From positions 3,534,001 through 3,598,000 of the forward strand of contig NZ_CP046654.1 in the NCBI RefSeq assembly GCF_009759685.1: a DNA stretch of 64,000 nt, in the 5' to 3' direction. Origin of the DNA: Acinetobacter baumannii. Its GTDB lineage: Bacteria; Pseudomonadota; Gammaproteobacteria; Pseudomonadales; Moraxellaceae. The notes beneath the pieces are model-generated. The model had not been told where the DNA came from. It saw nothing but the letters and a program-made list of their open reading frames with translations, and ran no database searches. The position numbers were made by a program, and so were the translations under genes. Positions 35,099 through 45,214 of the stretch are shown here, piece after piece (the first letter of the stretch is position 1; each line of letters opens with the position of its first letter).

Positions 35099-36832
35099 AT
35101 GAATAATGAACAAGTTCTTCGTTCGGCTGCCTGGTTTGGTACAACGGATAAAAATGGCTTTATGTATCGTAGCTGGATGAAGAACCAAGGAATTCCAGAT
35201 CATGAGTTTCAAGGCAAGCCTATCATTGGGATTTGTAATACGTGGTCTGAACTCACCCCATGTAATGCGCATTTTCGAAAAATTGCCGAACACGTAAAAA
35301 AAGGGATTTTAGAAGCGGGCGGCTACCCTGTTGAGTTTCCTGTATTTTCAAATGGTGAGTCGAATTTACGTCCTACCGCCATGTTTACCCGTAACTTAGC
35401 CAGTATGGATGTCGAAGAAGCGATTCGTGGTAACCCTATTGACGGTGTGGTGTTACTGACAGGTTGTGATAAAACCACCCCTGCATTATTAATGGGAGCT
35501 GCAAGCTGTGATATTCCAGCCATTGTAGTGACTGGTGGACCAATGCTGAATGGTAAACACAAAGGTAAAGACATTGGTGCAGGTACCATCGTTTGGCAAA
35601 TGCATGAAGAGTTAAAAGCAGGCAAAATTGATTTAAATGAATTTCTATCTGCCGAGTCTGGTATGTCACGCTCGGCTGGTACATGTAACACCATGGGCAC
35701 TGCTTCTACAATGGCCTGTATGGCTGAAGCCCTAGGCACTTCCTTACCCCACAATGCGGCCATTCCAGCGGTAGATTCTCGACGTTATGTGTTGGCTCAT
35801 CTTTCTGGTATGCGTATTGTTGATATGGTTCATGAAGATTTACGCCTTTCTAAAATTTTAACCAAAGAAGCTTTCGAAAATGCCATTAAAGTCAATGCAG
35901 CTATTGGTGGTTCAACCAATGCCGTGATTCACCTAAAAGCAATTGCCGGACGTATTGGGGTTGATTTACAACTTGATGACTGGAACCGTGTTGGCCGCGG
36001 CATGCCAACCATTGTCGACTTACAGCCTTCGGGTCGTTTTTTAATGGAAGAGTTCTATTATAGCGGCGGCTTGCCAGCCGTGATTCGTCGCATGGGTGAA
36101 GCCAATCTCTTACCACATCCTCAAGCTTTAACCGTAAACGGTCAAACCATTTGGGAAAACTGCCAACAATCACCTATTTATAACGATGAAGTGATTCGAA
36201 AAATAGATAACCCAATTCGACAAGATGGCGGTATGTGTATTTTGCGCGGAAATTTAGCGCCTAAAGGTGCGGTGCTTAAACCATCTGCTGCCACACCGGA
36301 GTTGATGAAACACCGTGGTCGTGCAGTCGTATTTGAAAACTTCGATGATTATAAAGCCCGCATTAATGACCCAGATCTAGATGTCGATGAAACTTGTATT
36401 CTTGTGATGAAAAATGCTGGCCCTAAAGGCTATCCGGGCATGGCCGAGGTTGGAAATATGGGCCTACCACCAAAAATTTTAGCCAAAGGCATTACCGACA
36501 TGGTTCGTATTTCCGACGCACGTATGAGTGGAACAGCGTATGGCACTGTCGTTTTACATGTTGCCCCTGAAGCTATGGCAGGTGGGCCTTTGGCCGTAGT
36601 TCAAAATGGTGACTTTATCGAACTTGATGCCTATGCTGGAAAACTTCACCTAGAAGTGAGTGATGAAGAACTTAAGCAACGTCTTGAAAATTTAGCACCA
36701 CCAGCTCCACCAAGTTTTATTGGCGGTTACCGTAAGCTCTATGTAGAACATGTTTTACAAGCCGATGAGGGTTGTGATTTTGATTTCTTGGTCGGTTGCC
36801 GCGGCTCAGAAGTCCCACGTCATTCTCATTAA
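35099..36832 (+). CDS. IlvD/Edd-family sugar-acid dehydratase (L-arabinonate / pentonate type)
   Basis: A 577-residue iron-sulfur dehydratase. Cluster cysteines are visible at Cys55 region (GICNTWSELTPCNAHF, 44-59), Cys123 (LTGCDKTTPA) and about Cys196 (SAGTCNTMGTASTMAC). The length and the GICNTWSELTPCN wording favour the aldonate dehydratases (arabonate, xylonate, galactonate) over dihydroxyacid dehydratase IlvD. It converts an aldonate to the 2-keto-3-deoxy acid, the first step of the pathway completed by the AraD1-type and KGSADH enzymes across the intergenic region. Which pentonate is used cannot be read from sequence. Confidence 0.87.
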   Translation: MNNEQVLRSAAWFGTTDKNGFMYRSWMKNQGIPDHEFQGKPIIGICNTWSELTPCNAHFRKIAEHVKKGILEAGGYPVEFPVFSNGESNLRPTAMFTRNLASMDVEEAIRGNPIDGVVLLTGCDKTTPALLMGAASCDIPAIVVTGGPMLNGKHKGKDIGAGTIVWQMHEELKAGKIDLNEFLSAESGMSRSAGTCNTMGTASTMACMAEALGTSLPHNAAIPAVDSRRYVLAHLSGMRIVDMVHEDLRLSKILTKEAFENAIKVNAAIGGSTNAVIHLKAIAGRIGVDLQLDDWNRVGRGMPTIVDLQPSGRFLMEEFYYSGGLPAVIRRMGEANLLPHPQALTVNGQTIWENCQQSPIYNDEVIRKIDNPIRQDGGMCILRGNLAPKGAVLKPSAATPELMKHRGRAVVFENFDDYKARINDPDLDVDETCILVMKNAGPKGYPGMAEVGNMGLPPKILAKGITDMVRISDARMSGTAYGTVVLHVAPEAMAGGPLAVVQNGDFIELDAYAGKLHLEVSDEELKQRLENLAPPAPPSFIGGYRKLYVEHVLQADEGCDFDFLVGCRGSEVPRHSH

Positions 36833-36849
36833 TATTTATTCTTGAAAAA

Positions 36850-36877
36850 GATGATCTTGTTAAAACACAAGGTCATC
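36850..36877 (+). terminator. Hairpin between dehydratase and GntR gene
   Basis: GATGATCTTGT / ACAAGGTCATC (one mismatch) with a 6-base loop, just after the dehydratase stop. There is no T-run, so it is an attenuator or processing hairpin rather than a strong terminator. Confidence 0.45.
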
Positions 36878-36915
36878 TATACCATAGGATATTCAACATG
36901 TCGTAATAGTGAAAT

Positions 36916-37632
36916 ATGAGTAAAGCTGACTATAAAAATCCTATTCCAAGCAAAAGCCAACATGCGTTAATTGTTCAACAATTGGGATTAAAAATTGTTT
37001 CTGGAGAAATTTCAGAAAATGAAAAGCTCCCAAGTGAAGTAGATTTATGTGAGGAATATAAAGTCAGCCGCCCGGTCTTTCGCGAAGCAATCCGTGTTTT
37101 AAACGCTAAAGGCTTAACTTACTCAAGACCCAAAATCGGAACGGTGGTTAGACCTAAAGACGAATGGCATTTACTCGACCCAGATGTACTGTTTTGGCTA
37201 ATTCAAACGACGCCTGAACATGAGTTTTTTAAAACACTTTCTACTGTACGACGAGTTTTAGAACCGGAGTTAGCTTATATTGCGGCAAGTACAGCAAATG
37301 AAGAGGATATTGAGCGTATTAAGCAAGCCTATGAAGGCATGGAAAAGGCAACAACAGTTGAAGAGTTTATAGAACCCGATATTCAGTTTCACTTAGCAAT
37401 TGCCAAAGCAACGCATAATGACTTGCTGGCTTATATGTCAAAAATGCTGGTTTTACCTTTGCAGCAATCGATTCAAGTCACCAGTCTACGCCCAAATTTA
37501 CAAGGTCATTCATTACCAAGACATAAAGCGATTTTAACAGCAATTGAAAATAAAGATCCGCTCTCTGCTCGCCATGCTTCACTGGTTCAGCTAGACGATA
37601 CTAAAATGGCTTATGATTTAATTAAAAAATAA
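36916..37632 (+). CDS. FadR/GntR-family (FCD) transcriptional regulator
   Basis: A 238-residue GntR protein. N-terminal winged HTH (residues 10-80: KLPSEVDLCEEYKVSRPVFR then EAIRVLNAKGLT) and C-terminal FCD domain with likely metal-binding Asp/His residues (EPDIQFHLAIAKATHN, LPRHKAIL). FCD-type GntR proteins usually repress sugar-acid operons and are released by a pathway intermediate. The twin ATAGTAATACTAT sites between the MFS and dehydratase genes are its probable targets. Confidence 0.88.
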   Translation: MSKADYKNPIPSKSQHALIVQQLGLKIVSGEISENEKLPSEVDLCEEYKVSRPVFREAIRVLNAKGLTYSRPKIGTVVRPKDEWHLLDPDVLFWLIQTTPEHEFFKTLSTVRRVLEPELAYIAASTANEEDIERIKQAYEGMEKATTVEEFIEPDIQFHLAIAKATHNDLLAYMSKMLVLPLQQSIQVTSLRPNLQGHSLPRHKAILTAIENKDPLSARHASLVQLDDTKMAYDLIKK

Positions 37633-37649
37633 TTTTCTCTATGTATTAG

Positions 37650-37690
37650 AAAAAGCCTGCTGACTCCAAATTAAAGTGATCAGGCTTTTT
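37650..37690. terminator. Bidirectional terminator between GntR and TorF genes
   Basis: AAAAAGCCTG / CAGGCTTTTT, 10-bp perfect stem with a 21-base loop, between convergent genes. Confidence 0.75.
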
Positions 37691-37699
37691 ATGTATAAA

Positions 37700-38494
37700 T
37701 TAGAACACCTTTTTTACAGCTACTGTAAAGGTCGAATCAATCGGATTTGAAATTGGTGCATCTGATTCACCATTACTATAATTTCTATAGTATCCGTCTT
37801 TGTCCCATGCTTTGGTATAAGCTAACCCTGTAGTCCAGCCATCACCTAAATCTTTAATAAGTTCGACTTTCATATCCTGAAAATTAGCTTCTGAGAAGTT
37901 TTTAATTCTTTCATAGCCATAGTGGGCACCAAAAGTCCAACTTTCATTGATCGGCTGTGTAAAGTTGAGGTCTAAATAGGTTGTTCCTCGTGAACGTTTA
38001 CCTTCCGGTCCACCCATCGTATTTGAGTTATAACCTGCGTAATCTGGGGTATAAGTAATAAAATATTTGAGACTTAAAGGACCATAGCCAATTTGAGGCA
38101 CAATTTCGCCATAGTTATAGCTTGTACTCCCCGTTTCAGCCGTACTTTTTGCACCTGGGTAATAATAATAAAAAACAGACATTCCAATTGAGAATTTATC
38201 GATGGTTTTTAAATAACCTGCATAAAAGTCCCATTCAACTGAAGCATCACGGAGATAGTTAGAACTTACATTGGATGCCCAAGTACCCACAAATAGCCCA
38301 TTCGGATTTGCATAGTCGAAACCAATTTGTAGTGCAGGCTTACCCCAAGTTTGTTGAAAACCACGCGAAATATATTGACTTGCAAAAGTCACATTCGCAC
38401 TATACGGAGAAATTTGTTCTTGTTCATTTAATTGTTCAGCATGTACAACACCTGTAGACATAATGAGAGAAGCTACACCTAAAATTTTTCTCAT
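37700..38494 (-). CDS. TorF-family outer-membrane porin-like protein
   Basis: A 264-residue barrel with signal peptide (residues 1-19, ending VHA). The start of the mature part, SANVTFASQYISRGFQQTWGKPALQ, is the signature of the TorF ('putative porin') family, and the chain ends in VAVKKVF with terminal Phe. Function of the family is not established; a role in small-molecule uptake is assumed. It may serve the adjoining pentonate block, but it has its own orientation and terminator. Confidence 0.82.
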   Translation of the reverse strand: MRKILGVASLIMSTGVVHAEQLNEQEQISPYSANVTFASQYISRGFQQTWGKPALQIGFDYANPNGLFVGTWASNVSSNYLRDASVEWDFYAGYLKTIDKFSIGMSVFYYYYPGAKSTAETGSTSYNYGEIVPQIGYGPLSLKYFITYTPDYAGYNSNTMGGPEGKRSRGTTYLDLNFTQPINESWTFGAHYGYERIKNFSEANFQDMKVELIKDLGDGWTTGLAYTKAWDKDGYYRNYSNGESDAPISNPIDSTFTVAVKKVF

Positions 38495-38575
38495 TTAATA
38501 ATTCCTTTTACATATTACCTATAGGTTTAAAGTTTTAAAATAACATGATAATTCAATTTAAAGCGTATTAAAAAT

Positions 38576-39530
<955 letters not shown>

Positions 39531-39590
39531 TATTTTAGGCTATTACATTCTTCTATGGTATGTAAACAAGTTTGAAATAGTTGAAACTTC

Positions 39591-40697
39591 ATGTATAGAA
39601 CCATAGAAACCATACTTGTGGATATTCCAACTATCCGTCCTCACCAGTTGTCTGTGACTACCATGCGTACTCAGACTTTGGTGCTCGTTAAAATTACGAC
39701 CACGGATGGTATTGTCGGTTGGGGTGAAGCGACCACCATTGGTGGACTGAACTATGGTGAAGAAAGTCCTGAAAGTGTCAAAGCCAATATTGATACTTAC
39801 TTTGCACCATTACTCGCATCAGTTAAAGATTTAAATGTGGCTCAAACACTAAAACTGATTCGTAAGAATATTAATGGTAACCGTTTTGCGAAATGTGCCA
39901 TTCAGACCGCTCTACTTGATATTCAGGCAAAACGTTTAAGCGTGCCATTAAGTGAAGTTTTAGGTGGCCGTTTGCGTGATAGTTTACCTGTACTTTGGAC
40001 GCTCGCGTCTGGTGACACAGAAAAAGATATTGCTGAAGCTCGAAAAATGATTGAGTTGAAACGTCATAACACGTTCAAACTCAAAATCGGCTCACGCCCT
40101 TTGCAACACGATGTTGATCATGTGATTGCAATTAAAAAAGCATTAGGTGCTGATGTTAGTGTACGTGTAGATGTAAACCGTGCATGGTCAGAACTTGAGT
40201 GTATTCATGGTATTCAACAGCTCCAAGATGGTGGAATCGATTTAATCGAACAGCCATGTGCCATTCAAAATACCGAAGCACTTGCTCGCCTCACCCAACG
40301 TTTTGATGTAGCCATTATGGCTGATGAGGCTTTAACTGGACCTGACAGCGCATACCGTATTGCAAAAAATCACGGTGCAGATGTATTTGCCGTAAAAATT
40401 GAACAATCTGGTGGCCTGATCGAAGCATGTGAAGTTGGCAAAATTGCTGGTTTGGCTGGTATCGACCTATATGGCGGCACTATGCTTGAAGGTCCTGTAG
40501 GAAGTATTGCATCGGCCCATGTATTTGCAACTTTTGAAACGTTAGCATTCGGCACAGAATTATTTGGTCCGTTATTACTTACCGAAGAAATTTTAAAAGA
40601 GCCGCTACGTTACGAAAACTTTGAATTGCATTTGCCGACAGCTCCGGGCCTAGGCATTGAAATTGATGAAGATAAGATTGAGAAATTACGTCGTTAA
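39591..40697 (+). CDS. catB: Muconate cycloisomerase
   Basis: A 368-residue enolase-superfamily enzyme that turns cis,cis-muconate into (+)-muconolactone. Catalytic Lys pair in FKLKIGSRP (about 160-166), metal-binding Asp in VRVDVNRAW, Glu in DLIEQPC and Asp in MADEALTG are visible in order, with the later Lys in FAVKIEQSGG. First gene of the catBCAIJFD run, divergent from catM with the CatM operator between them. Confidence 0.95.
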   Translation: MYRTIETILVDIPTIRPHQLSVTTMRTQTLVLVKITTTDGIVGWGEATTIGGLNYGEESPESVKANIDTYFAPLLASVKDLNVAQTLKLIRKNINGNRFAKCAIQTALLDIQAKRLSVPLSEVLGGRLRDSLPVLWTLASGDTEKDIAEARKMIELKRHNTFKLKIGSRPLQHDVDHVIAIKKALGADVSVRVDVNRAWSELECIHGIQQLQDGGIDLIEQPCAIQNTEALARLTQRFDVAIMADEALTGPDSAYRIAKNHGADVFAVKIEQSGGLIEACEVGKIAGLAGIDLYGGTMLEGPVGSIASAHVFATFETLAFGTELFGPLLLTEEILKEPLRYENFELHLPTAPGLGIEIDEDKIEKLRR

Positions 40698-40720
40698 GGC
40701 AACAGGATAAGGAGTTTCCC

Positions 40721-41011
40721 ATGTTATTTCATGTACGTATGGATGTGCATATTCCACTTGATATGCCAGCCGACAAAGCAAATGAAATTAAGGCCGTTGA
40801 AAAGGCTTATTCGCAAGACTTACAACGCCAAGGTAAATGGCGTCATATCTGGCGAATTACAGGTCAGTACTCGAACATCAGTATTTTTGATGTAGAGAGC
40901 AATGAAGAATTGCACAACATTTTACAAGGTTTACCTCTCTATCCATATATGAACATTGAAGTGATGGCACTTAACCGTCATCCATCTTCTGTCCGTGATG
41001 ATGATTCGTAA
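40721..41011 (+). CDS. catC: Muconolactone delta-isomerase
   Basis: A 96-residue protein of exactly family length (MLFHVRMDVHIPLDMPADKA). It isomerises muconolactone to 3-oxoadipate enol-lactone as a decamer. Strong ribosome site AAGGAG before the ATG, 24 bases after catB. The end of the protein (NRHPSSVRDDDS) is normal, so it is intact. Confidence 0.95.
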   Translation: MLFHVRMDVHIPLDMPADKANEIKAVEKAYSQDLQRQGKWRHIWRITGQYSNISIFDVESNEELHNILQGLPLYPYMNIEVMALNRHPSSVRDDDS

Positions 41012-41171
41012 ATAGAAAGAATTTTTTAAATGCGATCTCTGAAGTCCATTTAAAAACCAAGCAGATTATTCAGAAGGTAACAAGGAACGTGGCGGCAATT
41101 ATTCGCTAGCAAAACAAAATGCCCGCAGCGCTGCCACCCAAAACCGTATTGCATACTTAAGGAGTTTTAGT

Positions 41172-42092
41172 ATGAACCGTCAACAAATTGATGCGCTTGT
41201 AAAACAAATGAATGTCGACACTGCAAAAGGCGAAGTTGATGCACGTGTTCAACAAATTGTAGTGCGCCTTCTTGGGGATTTATTTCAAGCCATCGAAGAT
41301 TTAGACATCCAACCTTCTGAAGTTTGGAAAGGTTTGGAATATTTTACCGATGCAGGTCAAGCAAATGAACTTGGTCTTTTGGCAGCAGGCTTAGGTCTTG
41401 AACATTACCTTGACTTACGTGCAGATGAAGCAGATGCCAAAGCTGGTATTACAGGCGGTACACCTCGTACCATCGAAGGTCCACTTTATGTTGCTGGCGC
41501 ACCTGAATCAGTTGGCTTTGCACGTATGGATGACGGAACTGAGACTGGCAAAATCGATACCTTAATTATTGAAGGTACGGTAACCGACACTGATGGCAAT
41601 ATTATTGAAAATGCCAAAGTTGAAGTATGGCATGCCAACAGTTTAGGTAACTATTCATTCTTTGATAAGTCACAATCTGACTTTAACTTACGCCGTACCA
41701 TTTTCACTGATGCAGATGGTAAATATGTAGCGTTAACCACTATGCCAGTTGGTTATGGATGCCCTCCTGAAGGTACAACACAGGCTCTTCTTAACAAGTT
41801 AGGCCGTCATGGTAACCGTCCATCTCACGTTCACTACTTCGTTTCTGCACCGGGTTACCGCAAGCTGACTACTCAATTCAACATTGAGGGTGATGAGTAC
41901 TTATGGGATGACTTTGCCTTCGCTACTCGTGACGGTTTAGTGGCAACAGCAGTAGATGTAACAGACCCTGCTGAAATTCAACGCCGTGGTTTAGATCACG
42001 CTTTCAAACACATCACATTTAACATTGAACTGGTTAAAGAAGCCGCTGCTGCTCCTTCAACTGAAGTTGAACGCCGTCGCGCTAGTGCTTAA
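41172..42092 (+). CDS. catA: Catechol 1,2-dioxygenase
   Basis: A 306-residue intradiol dioxygenase. Fe(III) ligands are visible: Tyr in LGNYSFF, Tyr in GYGCPPEG, and two His in GNRPSHVHYFV. The N-terminal helical dimerisation domain binds lipid in relatives. It cleaves catechol to cis,cis-muconate. AAGGAG lies 11 bases before the ATG. The 160-base gap to catC contains an open frame leading in-frame into this ATG (from 41049), so an N-terminal extension cannot be ruled out, but the ribosome site supports the ATG used here. Confidence 0.95.
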   Translation: MNRQQIDALVKQMNVDTAKGEVDARVQQIVVRLLGDLFQAIEDLDIQPSEVWKGLEYFTDAGQANELGLLAAGLGLEHYLDLRADEADAKAGITGGTPRTIEGPLYVAGAPESVGFARMDDGTETGKIDTLIIEGTVTDTDGNIIENAKVEVWHANSLGNYSFFDKSQSDFNLRRTIFTDADGKYVALTTMPVGYGCPPEGTTQALLNKLGRHGNRPSHVHYFVSAPGYRKLTTQFNIEGDEYLWDDFAFATRDGLVATAVDVTDPAEIQRRGLDHAFKHITFNIELVKEAAAAPSTEVERRRASA

Positions 42093-42103
42093 TTGAAAAT
42101 GTA

Positions 42104-42133
42104 TGTGAGTTAAAAGTTCGCTTTTGACTCACA
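42104..42133 (+). terminator. Hairpin after catA
   Basis: TGTGAGT-n-AAAAG / CTTTT-n-ACTCACA stem with a short loop, 11 bases after the catA stop, followed by AAAATTT. It could partly separate catBCA from catIJFD transcription. Confidence 0.5.
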
Positions 42134-42148
42134 AAATTTACTCCATTT

Positions 42149-42192
42149 ATTACTACCATTAAGAATTTCAATAAATTTTTAGCGGTAGTAAT
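42149..42192. promoter_or_regulatory. Inverted repeat in front of catI
   Basis: ATTACTACC (42149-42157) and GGTAGTAAT (42184-42192), a perfect 9-bp inverted pair spaced by 26 bases, 34 bases before the catI start. It is not the CatM motif; its role is unknown. Confidence 0.4.
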
Positions 42193-42226
42193 ACATCACG
42201 TTACCTCATGCTCTAAGGTTTCTCAC

Positions 42227-42898
42227 ATGATTGACAAAAGTAAGTCCTCACTAAGCGAGGTTTTATCGCAAATTAAAGATGGTGCAACCATTCTGATTGG
42301 TGGTTTTGGTACCGCAGGACAACCCGCTGAACTCATTGACGGTCTGATTGATCTTGGCGTTAAGGACCTGACCATTGTGAGCAACAATGCCGGTAATGGG
42401 GATTATGGTCTGGCTAAACTGCTCAAAGCCGGTTCTATTAAAAAAGTGATTTGCTCTTTCCCACGTCAGTCGGACTCTTATGTGTTTGATGAACTGTACC
42501 GTGCCGGAAAGGTTGAACTTGAACTGGTACCGCAAGGCAATCTGGCGTGCCGTATTCAGGCAGCAGGTATGGGCCTTGGGGCGGTGTTTACCCCAACGGG
42601 CTTTGGAACACTTTTGGCCGAAGGCAAAGAAACCCGTCATATTGATGGTAAAGATTACGTGCTTGAGTATCCGATCAAGGCTGACTTTGCCCTGATTAAA
42701 GCCTATAAGGGCGACCGCTGGGGCAATCTGGTTTACCGTAAATCTGCACGTAACTTTGGCCCGATCATGGCCATGGCTGCTGATGTCACCATTGCTCAGG
42801 TCTCTGAAGTGGTTGAACTGGGTGGATTAGACCCGGAACACATCATTACCCCAGGTATCTTTGTACAGCATGTTGTACAAGTACAGCCCGCACAGTAA
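42227..42898 (+). CDS. catI: 3-oxoadipate CoA-transferase subunit A
   Basis: A 223-residue class I CoA-transferase alpha subunit with the CoA signature ILIGGFGTAGQPAELIDGL (20-39) and SNNAGNG. With CatJ it transfers CoA from succinyl-CoA to 3-oxoadipate. catI/catJ and pcaI/pcaJ are near-identical in Acinetobacter; position after catA makes this the cat copy. It is 18 bases before catJ. Confidence 0.93.
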   Translation: MIDKSKSSLSEVLSQIKDGATILIGGFGTAGQPAELIDGLIDLGVKDLTIVSNNAGNGDYGLAKLLKAGSIKKVICSFPRQSDSYVFDELYRAGKVELELVPQGNLACRIQAAGMGLGAVFTPTGFGTLLAEGKETRHIDGKDYVLEYPIKADFALIKAYKGDRWGNLVYRKSARNFGPIMAMAADVTIAQVSEVVELGGLDPEHIITPGIFVQHVVQVQPAQ

Positions 42899-42916
42899 GC
42901 AATAAGGAGAAATAAC

Positions 42917-43570
42917 ATGAGCTACCAGAAACTCAGCCGTGACCAGATTGCAAAGCGTGTGGCACAAGATATTCCCGATGGCGCCTATGTGAACTTGGGT
43001 ATTGGCTTACCGACCAAGATTGCCAGCTACTTACCTGCTGACAAAGATGTCTTCCTACATTCTGAAAATGGCCTGTTGGCTTTTGGCCCTCCGCCAGCGG
43101 CAGGTGAAGAAGACCCTGAACTGATTAATGCGGGTAAAGAGTTTGTGACCATGCTTGAAGGCGGCAGCTTTTTCCACCATGGCGATTCATTTGCCATGAT
43201 GCGTGGTGGTCATCTTGATATTGCGGTGCTTGGTGCATTTCAGGTTGCAGCCAATGGTGACTTGGCCAACTGGCACACGGGTGCACCGAATGCGATTCCT
43301 GCCGTAGGTGGTGCGATGGATTTGGCGGTTGGTGCCAAGAAAGTATTTATCACTACAGACCATGTGACCAAACAAGGTGAGCCGAAGATTGTGGCTGAGC
43401 TGACCTATCCGGTAACGGGTAAACACTGTGTTGACCGTATTTACACTGACCTGTGTGTAATTGATGTGACCAAAGATGGTTTAAAGGTGATTGAGAAAGT
43501 TGAAGGTCTTAGCTTTGATGAGTTACAGGCTTTAACCGGTGCAACTTTGATTGATGCGACTCAAGGGTAA
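42917..43570 (+). CDS. catJ: 3-oxoadipate CoA-transferase subunit B
   Basis: A 217-residue beta subunit. The catalytic Glu is in HSENGLLAFGPPP (about 49-60) and GIGLPTKIA is present near the N-terminus. AAGGAG precedes the ATG. After its stop comes a 419-base non-coding gap with an inverted-repeat element before catF. Confidence 0.93.
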   Translation: MSYQKLSRDQIAKRVAQDIPDGAYVNLGIGLPTKIASYLPADKDVFLHSENGLLAFGPPPAAGEEDPELINAGKEFVTMLEGGSFFHHGDSFAMMRGGHLDIAVLGAFQVAANGDLANWHTGAPNAIPAVGGAMDLAVGAKKVFITTDHVTKQGEPKIVAELTYPVTGKHCVDRIYTDLCVIDVTKDGLKVIEKVEGLSFDELQALTGATLIDATQG

Positions 43571-43616
43571 GATTTACACAACAAACACCTATTACACAGC
43601 ATTCACTATCGTGACA

Positions 43617-43930
43617 GGCGACATGGATGTCGCCCGTTGGACAGGGAGGCATGGAAGCCTCCTCTGTTCAACAAAGGTTTTTGTTACTTTTGACCTTTCA
43701 AAAGTAAGGTATCGCTTATACAACAGACCTATGGATATCACAATAAATTACAGCTGTGATGTTATTCGTTGATATGAAAATTTATAAAGCATCACAACGG
43801 AGTCTTATCTGTTTAAGACAGGTACCACCAGCTAATTCGTGTCACTTTTTTAAAAAAGTAACCAAAAACCTTTGTTACTCAGACACAACCTCCCTGTTGT
43901 GCTGAGCAACAAGGCGACATCCATGTCGCC
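43617..43930. repeat. 314-bp MITE-like inverted-repeat element between catJ and catF
   Basis: The outer ends are near-palindromic 18-mers GGCGACATGGATGTCGCC (43617-43634) and GGCGACATCCATGTCGCC (43913-43930), inverted with respect to each other. Inside, further inverted pairs follow in the same order: ACAGGGAGG with CCTCCCTGT, and AACAAAGGTTTTTGTTACTTTT with AAGTAACCAAAAACCTTTGTT. No ORF of note lies inside. The whole can fold into one long stem. This looks like a miniature inverted-repeat or palindromic repeat family member that inserted within the cat operon; I see no clear target-site duplication. Confidence 0.7.
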
Positions 43931-43989
43931 ACTGCGAAATACTTACGGAGAATGGCTAAAAAGGCCTGAAGTAAAGGACAAAAGTTAGA

Positions 43990-45204
43990 ATGAAAAACGC
44001 TTATATCATCGATGCCATCCGTACTCCATTCGGCCGTTATGCCGGTGGCCTTGCACCTGTCCGTGCCGATGACCTTGGCGCTGTGCCGATTAAAGCACTC
44101 ATGCAGCGTAACCCAAATGTAGATTGGGAACAGGTCGATGATGTGATCTACGGCTGTGCCAACCAAGCCGGTGAAGATAACCGTAACGTCGGCCGTATGT
44201 CAGCACTACTTGCTGGTTTGCCGTATCAGGTACCGGCAACCACCATTAACCGTTTGTGTGGTTCTTCACTTGATGCCATTGCCATTGCTGCCCGTGCCAT
44301 TAAAGCCGGCGAAGCGAACTTGGTGATTGCTGGTGGTGTGGAAAGTATGAGCCGTGCGCCCTATGTGATGGGTAAGTCTGACAGTGCTTTTGGCCGTAGC
44401 CAGAAGATTGAAGACACCACCATGGGCTGGCGTTTCATTAACCCTAAACTTAAAGAATTGTATGGTGTAGACACCATGCCCCAGACTGCCGAAAACGTCG
44501 CTGAACAGTTCAACGTGAATCGTGCAGATCAGGACCAGTTTGCCTTGGTGAGCCAACAACGCACCGCAAGCGCGCAAGCTAAAGGCTTTTTTTCTAAAGA
44601 AATCGTGGCAGTTGAAATCCCTCAGCGTAAGGGTGATGCTGTTGTGATTGATACCGATGAGCATCCACGTGCATCGACTACGCTTGAAGGCTTAAGCAAA
44701 CTTAAACCTGTTGTGAAAGCAGATGGCACAGTCACTGCGGGGAATGCTTCAGGCATTAATGATGGTGCAGCGGCTCTACTGATTGCTTCTGATGATGCAG
44801 TTCAGGCTTACAACCTAAAACCGCGTGCCAAGATCATTGCTTCAACAGCTGTAGGTGTAGAACCACGCATTATGGGCTTTGCTCCAGCGCCAGCCATTAA
44901 AAAATTACTTAAACAAGCCAACCTGACTTTAGATCAGATGGATGTGATTGAGCTCAATGAAGCCTTTGCTGCACAAGCTTTGGCAGTGACCCGTGACTTA
45001 GGCTTACCAGACAACTCTGACAAGGTAAATCCAAATGGTGGTGCCATTGCTTTAGGCCATCCGCTTGGTGCATCAGGTGCACGCCTTGTGACGACAGCTT
45101 TAAACCAGCTTGAAGAAACAGGTGGTCGTTATGCCTTATGTTCAATGTGTATTGGTGTGGGTCAAGGCATCGCATTGATTATTGAACGTGTTCAAGCACT
45201 TTAA
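43990..45204 (+). CDS. catF: 3-oxoadipyl-CoA thiolase
   Basis: A 404-residue thiolase. The acyl-enzyme cysteine is in [11 protein letters not shown] (about Cys90), the conserved His in [14 protein letters not shown] and the second Cys in [24 protein letters not shown] and the length fit the PcaF/CatF group, which splits 3-oxoadipyl-CoA into succinyl-CoA and acetyl-CoA. Separated from catJ by the inverted-repeat element; TTACGGAGAAT lies upstream but the immediate ribosome site is weak (AAAGGACAAAAGTTAGA). Confidence 0.94.
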   Translation: MKNAYIIDAIRTPFGRYAGGLAPVRADDLGAVPIKALMQRNPNVDWEQVDDVIYGCANQAGEDNRNVGRMSALLAGLPYQVPATTINRLCGSSLDAIAIAARAIKAGEANLVIAGGVESMSRAPYVMGKSDSAFGRSQKIEDTTMGWRFINPKLKELYGVDTMPQTAENVAEQFNVNRADQDQFALVSQQRTASAQAKGFFSKEIVAVEIPQRKGDAVVIDTDEHPRASTTLEGLSKLKPVVKADGTVTAGNASGINDGAAALLIASDDAVQAYNLKPRAKIIASTAVGVEPRIMGFAPAPAIKKLLKQANLTLDQMDVIELNEAFAAQALAVTRDLGLPDNSDKVNPNGGAIALGHPLGASGARLVTTALNQLEETGGRYALCSMCIGVGQGIALIIERVQAL

Positions 45205-45214
45205 GGAGAAAGAA

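Noticed and set aside
35323..35763. 146-codon minus-strand ORF inside the sugar-acid dehydratase
   Set aside because: Antisense shadow; the dehydratase frame contains all conserved cysteines and is clearly the real one.
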